A stretch of 64,000 nucleotides of DNA from Pegoplata infirma (lineage: Eukaryota > Arthropoda > Insecta > Diptera > Anthomyiidae), in NCBI GenBank assembly GCA_963921195.1, contig OY992538.1, positions 14,842,330 to 14,906,329 on the forward strand. The letters run 5' to 3'. The notes under the pieces were generated by a model that was not told the DNA's origin, did no database searches, and worked only from the letters and a program-made list of their open reading frames with translations. Of the stretch, positions 9,850 through 20,700 are shown in pieces. Every line of letters begins with the position of its first letter. Position 1 is the first letter of the stretch. Made by a program: the position numbers and the translations under genes.

Positions 9850-11610
9850 CACGGTGAGCCTCAGCGATGTTCAGGTTGAACTTTAGTGTCGACGAAAAGT
9901 GTAAATGCAGTTCGATTTCTACATGATTAGTTGTCACAAAACTGTTTTCAGCGAAATCGTAGCTGATCGCATTCGCGAGATATCGCGAAATTAGTGATTT
10001 TATATTTTAAAAAATTTTGATATTGAAGTTTTTTAAATATTTTCAAAAATTGAGTATACAGTTTTCATTGTACTTATTTTAAGGTCACAAAACAGCAAAC
10101 ATCGAAATCCTATCTTCTTTAGTTCGCGAGAAATCGCGAAATAACTTTTTTGTCAATTTTTGTTTTTCAACTTTTTCTAGGTTTTTTTTAAATGTTGTGG
10201 AAAGCTGATATGCACTTTAATGTGTACGTGATTGAAGGTCATAAGGGTGTTGACATCAAAGTTGTAGGTGTACACTGTCGCAAGATACCGCGGAATTATT
10301 TATATATTTTTTATTTTTTTTTTTTTTTTTCAATTTTGCATGTTCCTTTGAAATGGTGTAAAAACGTGGTATGCATTTAATACCAAAAAATTATTTCTTA
10401 TAATTCAAAATAATATGACAGTTAATAAATGGCTATGAATTATTTGAAGAAAAAGAGAGTGCATAATAATATTACAATACAAAATAAATGAAAAAAAAGA
10501 AATTGAAAAATTTTTCGCGATTTTTCACGAAAATTAGCGTCAATATATAGATTTCAGCAGTTTTACCACCTTCAGTTACGGGCAATTTAAACTGCATACC
10601 ATATACTTGTCGTTACTTAAATTTTTTGATACCAAAGAAAAAAAAGTAATTTATTATAAAAGTTCGTACAGTAATTTTGCGATTTCTCGGGAAATTGATC
10701 GTCTATAATTTTTATGCTTGCAGTTTTGTCACCTCTAATAACCTCGAATTCAAACTGCATACCACATTTTTGTCGTTAATTGAAGTATATGTTTTTACAG
10801 ACCACAAATAACACAAATTAATGAATAAATAGTAGATAAGCGAGTTTTTTGCGATATCTCGAAGAATTAAGCAGCTAGAATTTAAATGTTAACAGCCTTA
10901 TGACCTTTGATCAATAGCAAGTCAAACTGCATTTCGTGTTTTTCAACAATGTTAAAGAAACTTCTTTTATTAATCAAAACAAGAAATACCCCCAAAAAGC
11001 TGTTTTTCGCTATTTCTCGCGAAAGTGAGCAGCTATAATTTTTTTGGGGGCAATTTTAATTTCTTCCAGCATGTTCAAATCAAACTACTTACCACTTTTT
11101 TTTATCATTTCTAAAGAACCGGGTTTAAAATATAATAAAAAAAAATATATATATATATAATTACGCGATATCTCGCGAAATTTAGCACCTACAATTTTGA
11201 TGTCAACAGCTGTGTGACCTTTGATCAACCACAAGTAAAACTGCATACCATGTTTTTATGAAATTTTAAAAAATCATATATGAAGATAAAAACAAAAATA
11301 AAAACAGCAAAAAAGTAATTTCGCGATTTCTCGCGAAATTGAGAAGATATGATTTCGCTGTTAACTGTGTTGTGACATGTAAATAAATACAATTAAAACT
11401 GCATACCCAGTTTTTGAAGATATTTAAAAAACTTCATTGTCAAAATTTTAGAAAATACAAAAACACTAATTTCGCGATATCTCGCGAATGCGATCAGCTA
11501 CGATTTCGCTGTTAACAGTTTTGTGACATTTATTCATGTAGAAATCGAACTGCGCTTACACTTTTCGTCGACACTAAAGTTCAACCTGAACATCGCTGAG
11601 GCTCACCGTG
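9850..11610. mobile_element. CACGGTG-ended element with long TIRs and TCGCGA repeat arrays (Chapaev/CACTA-like?)
   Basis: 1761 bp. TIRs begin CACGGTGAGCCTCAGCGATG and run about 150 bp with high identity. A 4-bp duplication TAGG flanks the element (9846-9849, 11611-11614). CAC-type ends with 3-4-bp duplications suggest the CACTA-Mirage-Chapaev group, but this is inference. The interior holds about ten copies of a roughly 160-bp unit, each with a TTTCGCGATATCTCGCGAAA-like palindrome: about three on the left in one orientation and seven on the right in the other (near 10505, 10678, 10850, 11010, 11163, 11320, 11470). No transposase frame. Confidence 0.8.
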
Positions 11611-11614
11611 TAGG

Positions 11615-11844
11615 GTAAATGCAGATACAATAGTAGTCTCCTCCAAACTAGCCCCCATATGAAAACGCACACTTATCGCTATGTAGTCTTGACAACAACA
11701 TTAACATTACAAGATCTATCCCCATCTAATCGTCGACAACAAACTGATGTGATCTGCTGGAGAGGCGAGTATTACTGGCATGCACCGGAGTCTCATGGAT
11801 AAGTTCATCTGTCTCAGCTGAACACTTACCGTTGTAGTATCCCA
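11615..11844 (-). pseudogene. Family C retrotransposon, end of reverse transcriptase region
   Basis: The minus-strand translation contains YYNGKCSAETDELIHE and SSRSHQFVVDD, corresponding to the FYRYYHVK...H...SLSTAHCIA stretch of the plus-strand family C copy near 47235-47330. This is the C-terminal part of ORF2 after the polymerase domain. It is separated from the rest of the domain by the MITE 11845-12414 and ends at the TAGG duplication of 9850-11610. Confidence 0.6.
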
Positions 11845-12414
11845 CACTCAAAAAATTATGTTAGTAAAATCAACTGAAAATGTCAGTTAAAATAACTACT
11901 TTGTAAGTTGTTTTGGGGTCAACTACTTTTTCAGTTAAATCAACTAACAATGTTAGTTACTTTAACTTACAAAAAACAACTGACTTATGTAGTAAAAACT
12001 ACTTGCATTTGTAGTCAAAACAACTAAAATGTAGTAAAAATAAAATAATCAATATATAATTTTTTTTTCAAAAATTTTTCAAAAAAAAAATTGAAGATCA
12101 AATTTTTTCCAAGTTTTTTTTTAAAAAAAAGTTGTAAAAAATAATGAAACGAAAATTTATTTTTTATTTTTTGGAAAAAAAATTTTGAAATTTTTTTAGA
12201 GATAAAAAAAAATATAATTAACTACTTTAATTAACTGTTACTACATTACAGTACTTTTTTGTTAGTTGTTCAAAAAAACGACTTAAAATAACTAATAGAA
12301 ATAGTTGTTTGATATTTTTCATACAAAAACAACTGACTTTGTAGTTGAAAACAACTAACTACTGTAAAATATACAAACAACTAACATGTAGTAACTTACA
12401 TAATTTTCTGAGTG
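11845..12414. mobile_element. MITE with CACTCAAAAAATTATG ends
   Basis: 570 bp. TIR CACTCAAAAAATTATGTTAG / (reverse complement) CACTCAGAAAATTATGTAAG; CA on both sides fits a 2-bp duplication. The arms are filled with 'gttagttgttttaactac/agttaaaacaacta' words in inverted orientation. It interrupts family C. The same end type is found at 16763, 25030 and 36165. Confidence 0.75.
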
Positions 12415-12579
12415 CAGCAAAACTTTGGTAATGGGTCGTGATTATGAATCACATTACCAGGTAATGTATATCCCTTATTTCTAGCATTATTTTAGGATGT
12501 CTTACTAAACATTTGTTCCACAACGTATTATTTTCAAGTGAAAAATAATGCATTACTAATAATTTGCTACGTAATGCAT
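12415..12579. repeat. TAATG-rich MITE remnant
   Basis: Contains 'ttggtaatgggtcg...cattaccaggtaatg' and 'aatgcattactaat...gtaatgcat', the same vocabulary as the TAATGG-rich elements at 1382-1929 and 18519-19158. It replaces family C coding sequence after the residues LKRCKNY. No clean ends were seen. Confidence 0.45.
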
Positions 12580-13060
12580 AATTCTTACACCGCTTCAAGA
12601 ATCCAAGACACTTGAATACCTCTTTCGACACTTGAAAAACATGTTGGTTTCAACGAACATCACATTGAATCTTCACCCATGTATACAGATGACGTTGATT
12701 CCACAATTCGTCTGTGGGTCAACATAGGGTCTTAATAGCATTAAAGCCTACCTTATTCGAAAGAACCCACTCGGAGATCACAGAAAGGTCATGATTGGGT
12801 GTGTCATTCATATTCTGCCTCATAGCTTCAACCTCAAGAAGGCTTGGTCTATAAAGGAAAATTAATGACAAATGTTGCTGTCATCTGCGAAAGAATAGAT
12901 AGGATGGGAAGTTTGACTAACAATAAGAAGGCCGTTTAGAAAAATAAGATAGTTTTGGAAAGGAACGGAACCTTGCGGTACCCCTGAATTTAACTCTTCC
13001 GATGAGAACCCGTGTATAACAACACGTATAGTACAGCAATAAGCTTCGAAACGTCTGCAC
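12580..13060 (-). pseudogene. Family C retrotransposon, reverse transcriptase palm and thumb
   Basis: Read on the minus strand: FSSEELNSGVPQGSVP (motif at 12995-12971), then IYSFADDSNICH (catalytic FADD box at about 12900), then EVFKCLGFLKRCKNY near 12625. GVPQG and (F/Y)ADD are the hallmark reverse transcriptase motifs, here in a jockey-like context. Stops and frameshifts are frequent. The upstream part continues at 15648-16030; the break at 13060 is the insertion of the GTGAG-family element with duplication GTCTGCAC. Confidence 0.85.
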
Positions 13061-14757
13061 TAGAGATGGGCACCAATCACGTGATTAACGTGAATCACGT
13101 GAATCACGCATGAATCACGTGATTCGTGAGTAATTTTTTTTTTCTACTCACGTGAGCGTGCGTGAGCGTGAGTAACACAAAAAAGTTCGTGCGTGATCGT
13201 GCGTGAGTAAAATTCTTGCGTGAATTTTTCGTGATTTTAATTGTTTCCAAGATTTTTTTTTGTTCGGTAACGTTTTTTTGATTTTTTCATGATCTTTAAA
13301 AAAATATAAATTTAATAAGTTTTTTAAATGTGTCATTGGGGAATTTGCACAGTGCTTCCACGAGGAAATGCCTTCAGATTCTGACATTTAATAGGTAGTT
13401 CTTGAGGACATGTCCTAACATTGTCATCAATGAACGTTTGTTTTAAGAGTGTGAAAAAATTCTCTAAACATCTTTAAGGAAATGTGTTCACAATAGCAGT
13501 ATATCAAACTGAACTTTTACATCTGGGCAGTACCGTTTTAACCATTAGGGCACACTAGGCACGTGCACAGGGCCCTGGACCTAAGGGGCCTGAAATGCCA
13601 ATAAATTAGGTTATACGGATAATTTATTTTAAAAGAAAATTTCTTATTTTCTTACAGAAAAGTCTCAGAATCTAACAGATTTTTCGTATACACTGAGACT
13701 TTTTCTATAGGAGAAATTTTGTAATATATCAAAAGTCTCAAATCCATTGAAATATTTGCTACATAAAAAGTTTCCGAATGTGAAATACTTTTCGTTCACA
13801 AAAAGTTTCAGATTCTGTCTAAAGTTCAGAGAAGTTTTTCCAAAATAGAAAGTCTCAGATTCTGAGACATTTTTCGTATTGAAAACTCTCAGATTCCGAG
13901 ACGCTTTTCGTATAAAAATATTCTCAGATTCTGCGACATTTTTCGTACAGGATATGTCTCAGATTCTGAGACATGGTTTTAATAAGTAAAGAAAAATTAA
14001 CTCAAGCTAAAATATCCCTACCCAAAATATATTTTTTTTAGTTTCTTTTTCTTAAAACAGGTAATAACATGAATTTAATTTGTACCACAAGAATGTGTTT
14101 TTTTTTGTCGTGCGACTTTTTACTTTCCAGCGGGCCCCAAATTCTTTGTGCCCATTCTTGTGTGCCAAGCGCCATACTTTAAGACGACCCTGAATCTTTG
14201 AACTTTTCAATTTCTGAGAAAAAAGTCGGAAACATCGGAAAGTCGAAAAGTTATTTCTTAATATGATAAAGATAATTTATAAAGGAAATTGGATGGAAGT
14301 AAAAACTATTGGAAATACGAAGATTTTTGGCATTTTCATATGACCTATATCAGACATTTCCACAAAGACGACTTAGGGGAAATATCATGGGAATGTCAGC
14401 ACCCCCTGACAACTGCTGAATATGATTGAGGAAATTTTGAAATTTTTTATGAAACTGTCCTCAACTCGGTATATAGAGATGTCATGGGGATGTCAGGTGT
14501 GTCAGCGAGCCGTCACCACGGATGGCTCAAGGACTTTTCCAACTAGGTAATGCATAAAAAATATGACACACACTTTTTTGACATATTTAAATTCGTGAGT
14601 ATTTCGTGATCGTGATTACATCGTGAACGTGATTAAATTTTTTTTCTACTCACGTGAGCGTGCGTGAGCAGAAAAAAAATGTTCGTGCGTGATTACAATT
14701 TTTTTTTCGTGAGCGTGCGTGATCGTGATTGAAAAGTCACTCACGATCCCATCTCTA
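13061..14757. mobile_element. hAT-like GTGAG-family element, copy 2 (with nested sequence)
   Basis: TIR TAGAGATGGGCACC...GATCCCATCTCTA with a perfect 8-bp duplication GTCTGCAC (13053-13060, 14758-14765). Subterminal zones carry AATCACGTGATTAACGTG and GCGTGAGTAA-type words. At 1697 bp it is much longer than the other copies because of an inserted block at about 13500-14230. It sits in the reverse transcriptase domain of family C. Confidence 0.92.
13500..14230. mobile_element. Nested element with GGGCCC-containing ends and GTCTC repeats
   Basis: The left side reads 'taaccattagggcacactaggcacgtgcacagggccc' and the right side, as reverse complement, 'cagggtcgtcttaaagtatggcgcttggcacacaag...ggggccc', an imperfect inverted repeat of hAT style. 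13655-13985 holds about eight GTCTCAGATTCTGAGACATT units like those at 2440-3800. No target duplication could be fixed, so the limits are approximate. Confidence 0.5.
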
Positions 14758-14777
14758 GTCTGCACTGTACCACAAAC

Positions 14778-15647
14778 CAGGGCTGCCAGACTTGGTTTGT
14801 GGCAAAGTTGGAGAGAAAAAGGACAAGGAATTTCATTTGGGGATTGGGGATTTTTATGGGGATTTCAAAAATTATTTTGGAGATTTTTTGGGGATATTCA
14901 AAATTGTATTTATTTGATACAACAAGCTAAATTTAATATAATCAACGATTTTTAACAAAAGTTTTAGTAAAAATAACTCTTTAGTACGAGATTACGAAGC
15001 GAATTCAGTAAAACCTTCATTTATCGGCTGTAAAATGTATATAAACATTGTCAAAATCCGTTAATTAACTCGTTTGGGGATTTTTTTAAATTTAATTGTA
15101 CAAAATAAAATTAAAAAATTACCATCCATAAAATTTTTTAAACATTGACAAAAAAAATGTTTGTATGATTTAAAAAAATAGTAGCATTGTTTTTTGCAGA
15201 CCGGATTAAGATTAGGATTAACATTATTTTGTTTAAAAATGGGTCAAATCAAGTCCAGAATATTTTTTTATAATTTTTTTCTGAAATTACATATAATTAG
15301 TAAATATAAACAGAAAAGCAAATTATGCTTTGTCCAAAATGTAAAGAATGAAAAATAAATTTATTTAAATCCTAGGATTAACTCAGATTTATTTATACCA
15401 TTTTACATTTTGGACAAGGCTTAATTTGTTTTCCTGTTTATATTTACCAATTGTATGTAGATTCAGAAAAAAATTATAAAACCATTTTCTGGACTTGATT
15501 TGACCCATTTTTTAACTAAATAGAGTTAATCCAAATCTTAATCCGGTCTGCAAAAAACAAGCCTAGTATTTTTTTATTGCTTGGGGATTTTTGGGGATAT
15601 TTTGTTTTATTTTTGAGGACAACGAAAAAAAGAACCTGGTAGCGCTG
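14778..15647. mobile_element. hAT-like element with GGGGATTT repeats
   Basis: 870 bp. Ends CAGGGCTGCCAG and (reverse complement) CAGCGCTACCAGG, with a perfect 8-bp duplication CCACAAAC (14770-14777, 15648-15655). Subterminal zones repeat GGGGATTTTTGGGGATATT. End style and motif resemble the element at 39540-40611. The middle is occupied by the palindromic element 15184-15572. The duplication lies in the family C codons for SKAFDRLW. Confidence 0.85.
15184..15572. mobile_element. Palindromic MITE, copy 1 (TTTTTTGCAGACCGGATTAAG)
   Basis: About 390 bp, an almost complete inverted repeat: 'ttttttgcagaccggattaag...tcaagtccagaat' on the left is mirrored by 'tctggacttga...cttaatccggtctgcaaaaaa' on the right. 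Copy 2 is at 42395-42778. Nested inside hAT-like elements both times. No coding frame; duplication uncertain. Confidence 0.75.
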
Positions 15648-16030
15648 CCACAAACGATCAAATGCCTTGGAAATGTCTAGAGCACCACTTTGCTTTCACC
15701 AAATTGGTGAAAAGAACGACTCCAACGTTTCGACAGGAACGCTTAAAGGTCTCCTGTGGAACGACTTTTACGAAAGCCATTAGACTCTAGATAATTTGCA
15801 AGGTGGTGATAACCCATACTCTCCACCAACTTGGAGAGCGTAGAGCAAATTGTTATTGAGCGGTAATTCTCCGGATTAGTAGCATCACCTTTTTTTGGAT
15901 TGGCTGGACGAGATGCCACAATTCACACCGCTTTAGCACCATTGCCGTAATTCCATCCGGTCCTGGAAACTTATTTATGTAAAGATCTTCAAGAACCTTT
16001 TGCATTGAGTTGAGTTGAGGACCAACCAAA
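15648..16030 (-). pseudogene. Family C retrotransposon, reverse transcriptase N-terminal half
   Basis: The minus-strand translation shows KFPGPDGITAMVLKRC, then NPENYRSITICSTLSKLVES, GFRKSRSTGDL and SKAFDRLW, in the order of a jockey-type reverse transcriptase (motif 0 to motif A). A frame change falls in a 7-A run at about 15890-15897, between QPIQKK and the NPENYRS segment. The catalytic Asp of motif A sits in the damaged segment before SKAFDR. It continues, past two DNA-element insertions, at 13060-12580. Confidence 0.85.
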
Positions 16031-16039
16031 CCAGTTCAA

Positions 16040-16762
16040 ACTAATGCGAATATGGTATAAGAAAAACAGAGAAAAAAGAACTTGTTCAAAATTTCTCATT
16101 GTCAGTTGCTTCCACAAACAAGGGGATTCCATGGACCATATCCATGGACAGAATATCAGTGCCCATTTTCCGCAGTCTAGCTCTTGAGAACGCTGAACAA
16201 CAACAGACGTAGTGTTCTGTTGTGTCCTCATCCTTGAGACAAGCTTCACACAAGGGGTAAGGCACCCAATCTCGTCATATGACGAGCACAGGTATTGTGT
16301 TCCGTAATTAGGCCAGTAAGTCTGCGACAGTCCCCAGGAAAATTTTTTGAAACAAATTCCTGGTTCAATAGATTCTTGAATACATTCTACGGTAATCACA
16401 ACAAAATTTTCTATGTAAAATTATTTTTCAAAAATACTACTTGTTCTAAAAAACGATTGCTTTCGGGACAATTTCAAACAAAAATCATTGATTCTGGAAT
16501 GTTAAGTAGAACCGGCTGCAGGGTAGTTTGATGGGTTCCGGAACCGATTATTTGGAACAATTTTGCTGGGTCTGATCTACTCAGGATAAGTAGATAGTTA
16601 GCCACTTTCTTTTCTGGTCTGATCATAAAGAGTTTAGTATTCTTGCATGTTAACTCATAAAACCAACTTTCCTTGAAAACTGATTTCATGTGAGAGTTGA
16701 TCCAACGCATCATCCATGTCAAGCCTATACCAATCTGAGGTTTTGTATTGTGAGGAATTGTA
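16040..16762 (-). pseudogene. Family A retrotransposon, RNase H C-terminal half and tail
   Basis: The minus-strand frame from 16762 reads YTIPHNTKPQIGIGLTWMMRWINSHMKS, then PEKKVANYLLILSRSD; after removal of the insertion 16333-16570 it continues CRRLTGLITEHNT, and further on CEACLKDEDTTEHYVCCCS followed by ARLRKMGTDILSM. The Cys/His cluster closing the ORF is typical of non-LTR elements with an RNase H domain. It matches the copy at 41260-41931. The RNase H N-terminal half is missing and the 5' boundary coincides with a MITE end at 16763. It sits between two halves of family C, so it is probably a 5'-truncated insertion into that element. Confidence 0.75.
16333..16570. mobile_element. CCCAGG/CCCAGC-ended MITE, copy II (2-bp TSD)
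   Basis: 238 bp. Begins CCCAGGAAAATTTTTTG and ends CAATTTTGCTGGG, flanked by TC on both sides (16331-16332, 16571-16572). Excising it with one TC restores the family A frame ...LSRSDCRRLTGLITEH, which proves the limits. It is the reverse complement of the element at 34790-35138 over its full length. Confidence 0.85.
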
Positions 16763-16849
16763 CACTCAAAATAATTCTACAGTAAAAGTGTAAGTGGTTT
16801 GGTACCAAAATTTACTAATAAGTAACTAATTACCATTAGTTTGATTGCT
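16763..16849. mobile_element. Truncated MITE with CACTCAAAATAATTCTACAG end
   Basis: Starts at TA|CACTCAAAATAATTCTACAG, identical to the left end of the complete element 36165-36392, and continues 'gtaaaag...ttggtaccaaaatttactaa' like that copy. The right half is lost at the junction with family C. Confidence 0.6.
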
Positions 16850-17697
16850 TTCCGGCAAGTTCAGCGAATAGGTTGGCTTTATAAACCAAGTCCGTGAATA
16901 TTTGATCATTCATTATAAGGTTTGGAATGGATGAACTAGTATTTTTCTTTACCCTTTTAACGAATGACCAAGAGGTCTTAAGACCCCGCGGTACAGCAAG
17001 GACCTTGGCACATTCGTTCCGTGCCTGTTTGCGTAACGCGTCAGTAACTGGGTTTTTGTCATTACGTCAATTACTGAACGTATCCTCTCTGGATCTGACT
17101 ACATTTCTGTACGTCTGCAGTGCTAACATCCAGAAAACAGATTTTTCAGTTGAAATGCTGAAATAAATCTTTAAGCTCATCCCAACGAACATTTTCATAG
17201 ATAAAAATATAGCACACCGGTTTTGAAGCACTTCAAAGGTCTGAAATTGAAAAGGATACAGAAATGAGGTTATTAACCGAGTTTCCGATAGGCGCAAGTA
17301 GCTCTTCATCGTATTTGTCAGGATGCAAAGTGAGAAAAAGGTCGAAGGTATTACAAAACTGTCCTTTAACACGCGGAATGTGTGTTGGTTCATGCACAAG
17401 TTGCACAAGGTGATTGTGTGCAGCGCAGAGTTCAACGTATAAGCCCTCGGGAGTGCTATAGCTAGTATGGCATAGCCAAGACAAGTTGTGCTTATTAAAG
17501 TCCTCGGCAGCGATTATTTCATTACTCGCGCAGTCCTCAAGGATTTCAGTAATGGAATTGGAAATAAAATTAAAATAATTATAGGAGTTCGCCATACCTA
17601 AATTCGGGCTCCTATAAACGAGCCCGAAGTGTAAAATTTTCATCCTGAATACGGAAAGAAATTTTTGTTTTTTCCGCCGAAGGACCCTACATTCCAA
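16850..17697 (-). pseudogene. Endonuclease and linker of a non-LTR retrotransposon (family C, tentative)
   Basis: Reading right to left, the 154-residue frame 17697-17233 contains GLVYRSPNLG, then IIAAEDFNKHNLSWLC, LVQLVHEPTHIPR, NTFDLFLTLHPDKY and LLAPIGNSVNNLISVSF. This is the end of an apurinic-type (EEP) endonuclease of jockey type, where DFNxH, TxDLFL and the GNSD-like loop (GNSVN here, catalytic Asp lost) are conserved. This domain nicks the target to prime reverse transcription. After frameshifts, 17050-16850 gives RNECAKVLAVPRGLKTSWSF and DQIFTDLVYKANLFAELA, the linker that precedes the polymerase. The rest follows at 16030-15648. Assignment to family C is by position. Confidence 0.8.
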
Positions 17698-18510
17698 AAT
17701 TCAAGTTTGTAGGACCATTTTTTCAGGAAATACAAAGTGTACCAAGAATACACTTTTTTACGCCTTAGAATAAGGAGGTCAGATTCCATCCAGTTCATGT
17801 GTTTTAAAATTGTAAAAAATTTTTTTTTAACAATTTAGTAAATTCATTCTTTAATGATCTGGTTAGCATCCATACATAAAATGTGTACCAACCACCATCA
17901 TCAGCAGCAGCATCGTACATATCATTACTAAACGTATGTAGTGATAATGGCTATTGACGATGCTCTTCATACCTTTATGTGATGATGTTGTTGGTTTTTG
18001 GTTTGTTTGTTGTTTGGTTTCTAGTCTGCGGTGTGTTTCTCCGGATACCAGATTGACTGGTTTTTTGTTTTTTTTAGCAGTATTTTTTTGTATTTCGTAT
18101 GTAAACAATCTGAGCTCGAAGTCAATTTAAAAATAACACTCACCATTTGGCCCCAAACAACCAATGAAGTGCAACTAGAATCATACTATGGTTTGTGATT
18201 ATGGACACACCCCCTACACTATGTAAGTATGTAGTCAGTTCAGTCAGTATGTAGTATCTGTAATATCAAAATGGTTTCCGTTATAAATGAATGAATGTAT
18301 CGATTTTCTTTTTGTTGTGGTTTGTAAATACATTGATTCTGCTTATATGCGGGCTGGATGGCTGGCTGGATTGCTAGCTGAATGCCAGTTTGTTTGTTTT
18401 TTCGTTTGCTTACATTGTGCAGAGATGAGTAACAAATTATAAGACAAATTGGTGTTAGTTGTTAATATTGTTCTCGTATAGTTTGCGTTAGTTGTCAACA
18501 TATGCACATA
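17698..18510. other. Unique-looking sequence, no gene seen
   Basis: Less repetitive than its surroundings, with short words such as 'gctggatggctggctggattgctagctg' near 18355. An 81-residue minus-strand frame (18108-17863) has no recognisable domain. Intergenic or intronic DNA is the simplest reading. Confidence 0.4.
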
Positions 18511-18518
18511 ATCTGTAT

Positions 18519-19158
18519 CATAGATGGGAATTTTTCATTACCATTGAAATTTAATTACCATTGGTTGATATCAATGGTAATGAAAAAATTTTCATTACCA
18601 TTTAATGGTAATTAAATTTTTTTAATTGAAAAAATAATTACTAATGGTAATGAAATGCACCAATTGTTGAAAAACACCAATTATAATTGGTTTCAAAACA
18701 ATTGGTTTGCACATTTTTGTTTTTTTGAAAAGTTAAAAATTTAAACATCAAAGTATGTTTTTTAAAAAAAAATATGAAAATGTTAAAGACAAAAAATAAA
18801 ACGCAAATAAAAATTTAAAATATTGTGTTATACAAAGGCAATCAACGTGTGTTTGGTTTATAAAATATGAAAAACTAAAACACCATATAACAAAAAACAA
18901 CAGATATTTCCAAATATTAACGATTTTGACTATATTGTGACGACTTTTACTAATGGTAATTATTTTTTTTAAGTGATGCCATACCAATGGTAATTATTTT
19001 TTTTTAATTTTCATTAGTAATTAAATTGATAAGTAATTTAATTGGTACAATTGATACAACCAATTGTAATGAAAAAATTTTCATTACCATTGACATCAAT
19101 TAAATGGTAATTAAACCATCAATTAATTGGTCCCTTTAATTAATTAGTCCCATCTATG
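18519..19158. mobile_element. hAT-like MITE filled with TAATGGTAAT/TTAATTAA words
   Basis: 640 bp. TIR CATAGATGGGAATTTTTC / (reverse complement) CATAGATGGGACTAATT with a perfect 8-bp duplication ATCTGTAT (18511-18518, 19159-19166). The outer 130-150 bp at each end is dominated by ATTACCATTTAATGGTAATT-type words in inverted orientation; the centre is plain A+T-rich. No transposase. Confidence 0.92.
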
Positions 19159-19166
19159 ATCTGTAT

Positions 19167-19964
19167 GAGAGAATACTTGTTTGTTTTGTACTTTGTACTT
19201 GATTTAAGAATTTTTCATTGATTGTTTTTGCAGTTTTTTTTTGTAAGATTAACAATAGAAAAATATGCAAGCATTTTGAATTTAAAATTTCTGAAAATAA
19301 CTTTACTGTGTTGTTTGAAAATTTTATTTTCAGTTTTCTTTTTGCTTAACTGTTTTGAAATTTAAGTTTTCAAATAAGGAATTAATGCATATTCAAATGT
19401 CAATTGATGTCCTTGACAGTTCGCCCATAGCAAACAAAAAGTGAATTTGTTAACAATAAGTAAAAAAGTAAAATTTATCCATTTATTTAATTCATGGATA
19501 CCCTCAACAATGTCCAAAACATTTGAATACAAATTAATTTGGGTACAAAAATAATTTTTTATTGATTTAAAATTTTTTAACGTAAAACACCAGTATCAGC
19601 CCTGGTGTAATTTTTAATATTTTTTTTTTTCAGCCAACACTTAGGCAATGCCCTATCTCCACTCCTTAATGGGGCTCCCATATAAAATGACATATTTATG
19701 AAATTTGATCCCACCACTCTAACTGCCCCAGGGTTGCCCCTAGACTAGTGGAATGTATGACCGACCTCCAATATTTTTTCAATACATACCAACACTTTCT
19801 CTGTACATACTACCCTCAATCTTCAGCCCTTAGGGTGGTCCCCATTAAAGTTTTTGTACCGAGAATTCCCAGGATAAAATTCCCGGGAAATCGACACATT
19901 TTTCAATCCCGGATTCCCAGGAATTGACCCGGAGTTTCGGAATTTTAAATATGAATATAATAGT
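19167..19964. other. A+T-rich sequence, no gene; GGAATTCCC words at the right
   Basis: 19167-19800 shows nothing recognisable. 19845-19935 repeats 'aattcccaggataaaattcccggg...ccggattcccaggaattgaccc', reminiscent of the subterminal CCCGGGAATT motif of hAT-like elements, but no partner end was found. Confidence 0.4.
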
Positions 19965-20219
19965 ATATCGTCACCTAAAATGTAAAAGGCCCTAACTAAC
20001 ATCCCAGCAAAAATAAATCGAGATTTTAGCATACCGAAGCGCATCCAAAGAGCGATCTTGAGGATGCAGTAAAAGTAAGAAGAAAAATTTTTAATTTTTT
20101 GGTAAGATTTTATTATTGCGCATTAATCGGCGCTGCAAAGAGTGCTTCAATCATAACATCTTTAACACATTTTGAATGATGGCGAATAGGACGACCAAAA
20201 AATAATACAAACGCTTTTT

Positions 20220-20700
20220 TTGTTATTTCAAAGAAATAAATTTCCATTTATGTTTCAAAAATTTCTATTTATATATCAGAAATTTGAATTAATATTACAG
20301 AAATTTCTATTGATGTTTCAGAAATTTCCAATTGTATTTAAGAAATCTAAACTCTTTTTTCAAAATTTTCTAAATGCTTTTCAGAAAATTCCATTTGTAC
20401 AATGTATTAAGAAAATTTTATTTAAATTAAAAAATAAAAAAATCCACGTATATTTTAGAAATTTCCAATTGTATTTCAAAAATTTCCATTTGTATTTTAA
20501 AATTTTCTTTTCAGAAAATTCATTTATATTTCCATCATTTATAAAGATTTTGAAATACAAACGGAAATTTCTTAAATACGGTTGAAATTTCTGAAATATA
20601 AATACATAGATGTTTTTGAAATATAAATGGGAATTTCTGATATAAAATAGAAATTTCTGAAATATAAATGGAAATTTCGGAATTAAATTTTCTATTTTCT
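20220..20700. repeat. Simple repeat based on AAATTTCTGAAATACAAATGG
   Basis: About 20 degenerate units of AGAAATTTCYATTTGTATTTC in one orientation to 20530, then the reverse complement to 20690. The same unit occurs at 21590-21715 and 44220-44640. Confidence 0.7.

Noticed and set aside
16927..17166. 79-residue plus-strand frame
   Set aside because: Antisense shadow of the endonuclease-polymerase linker on the minus strand.
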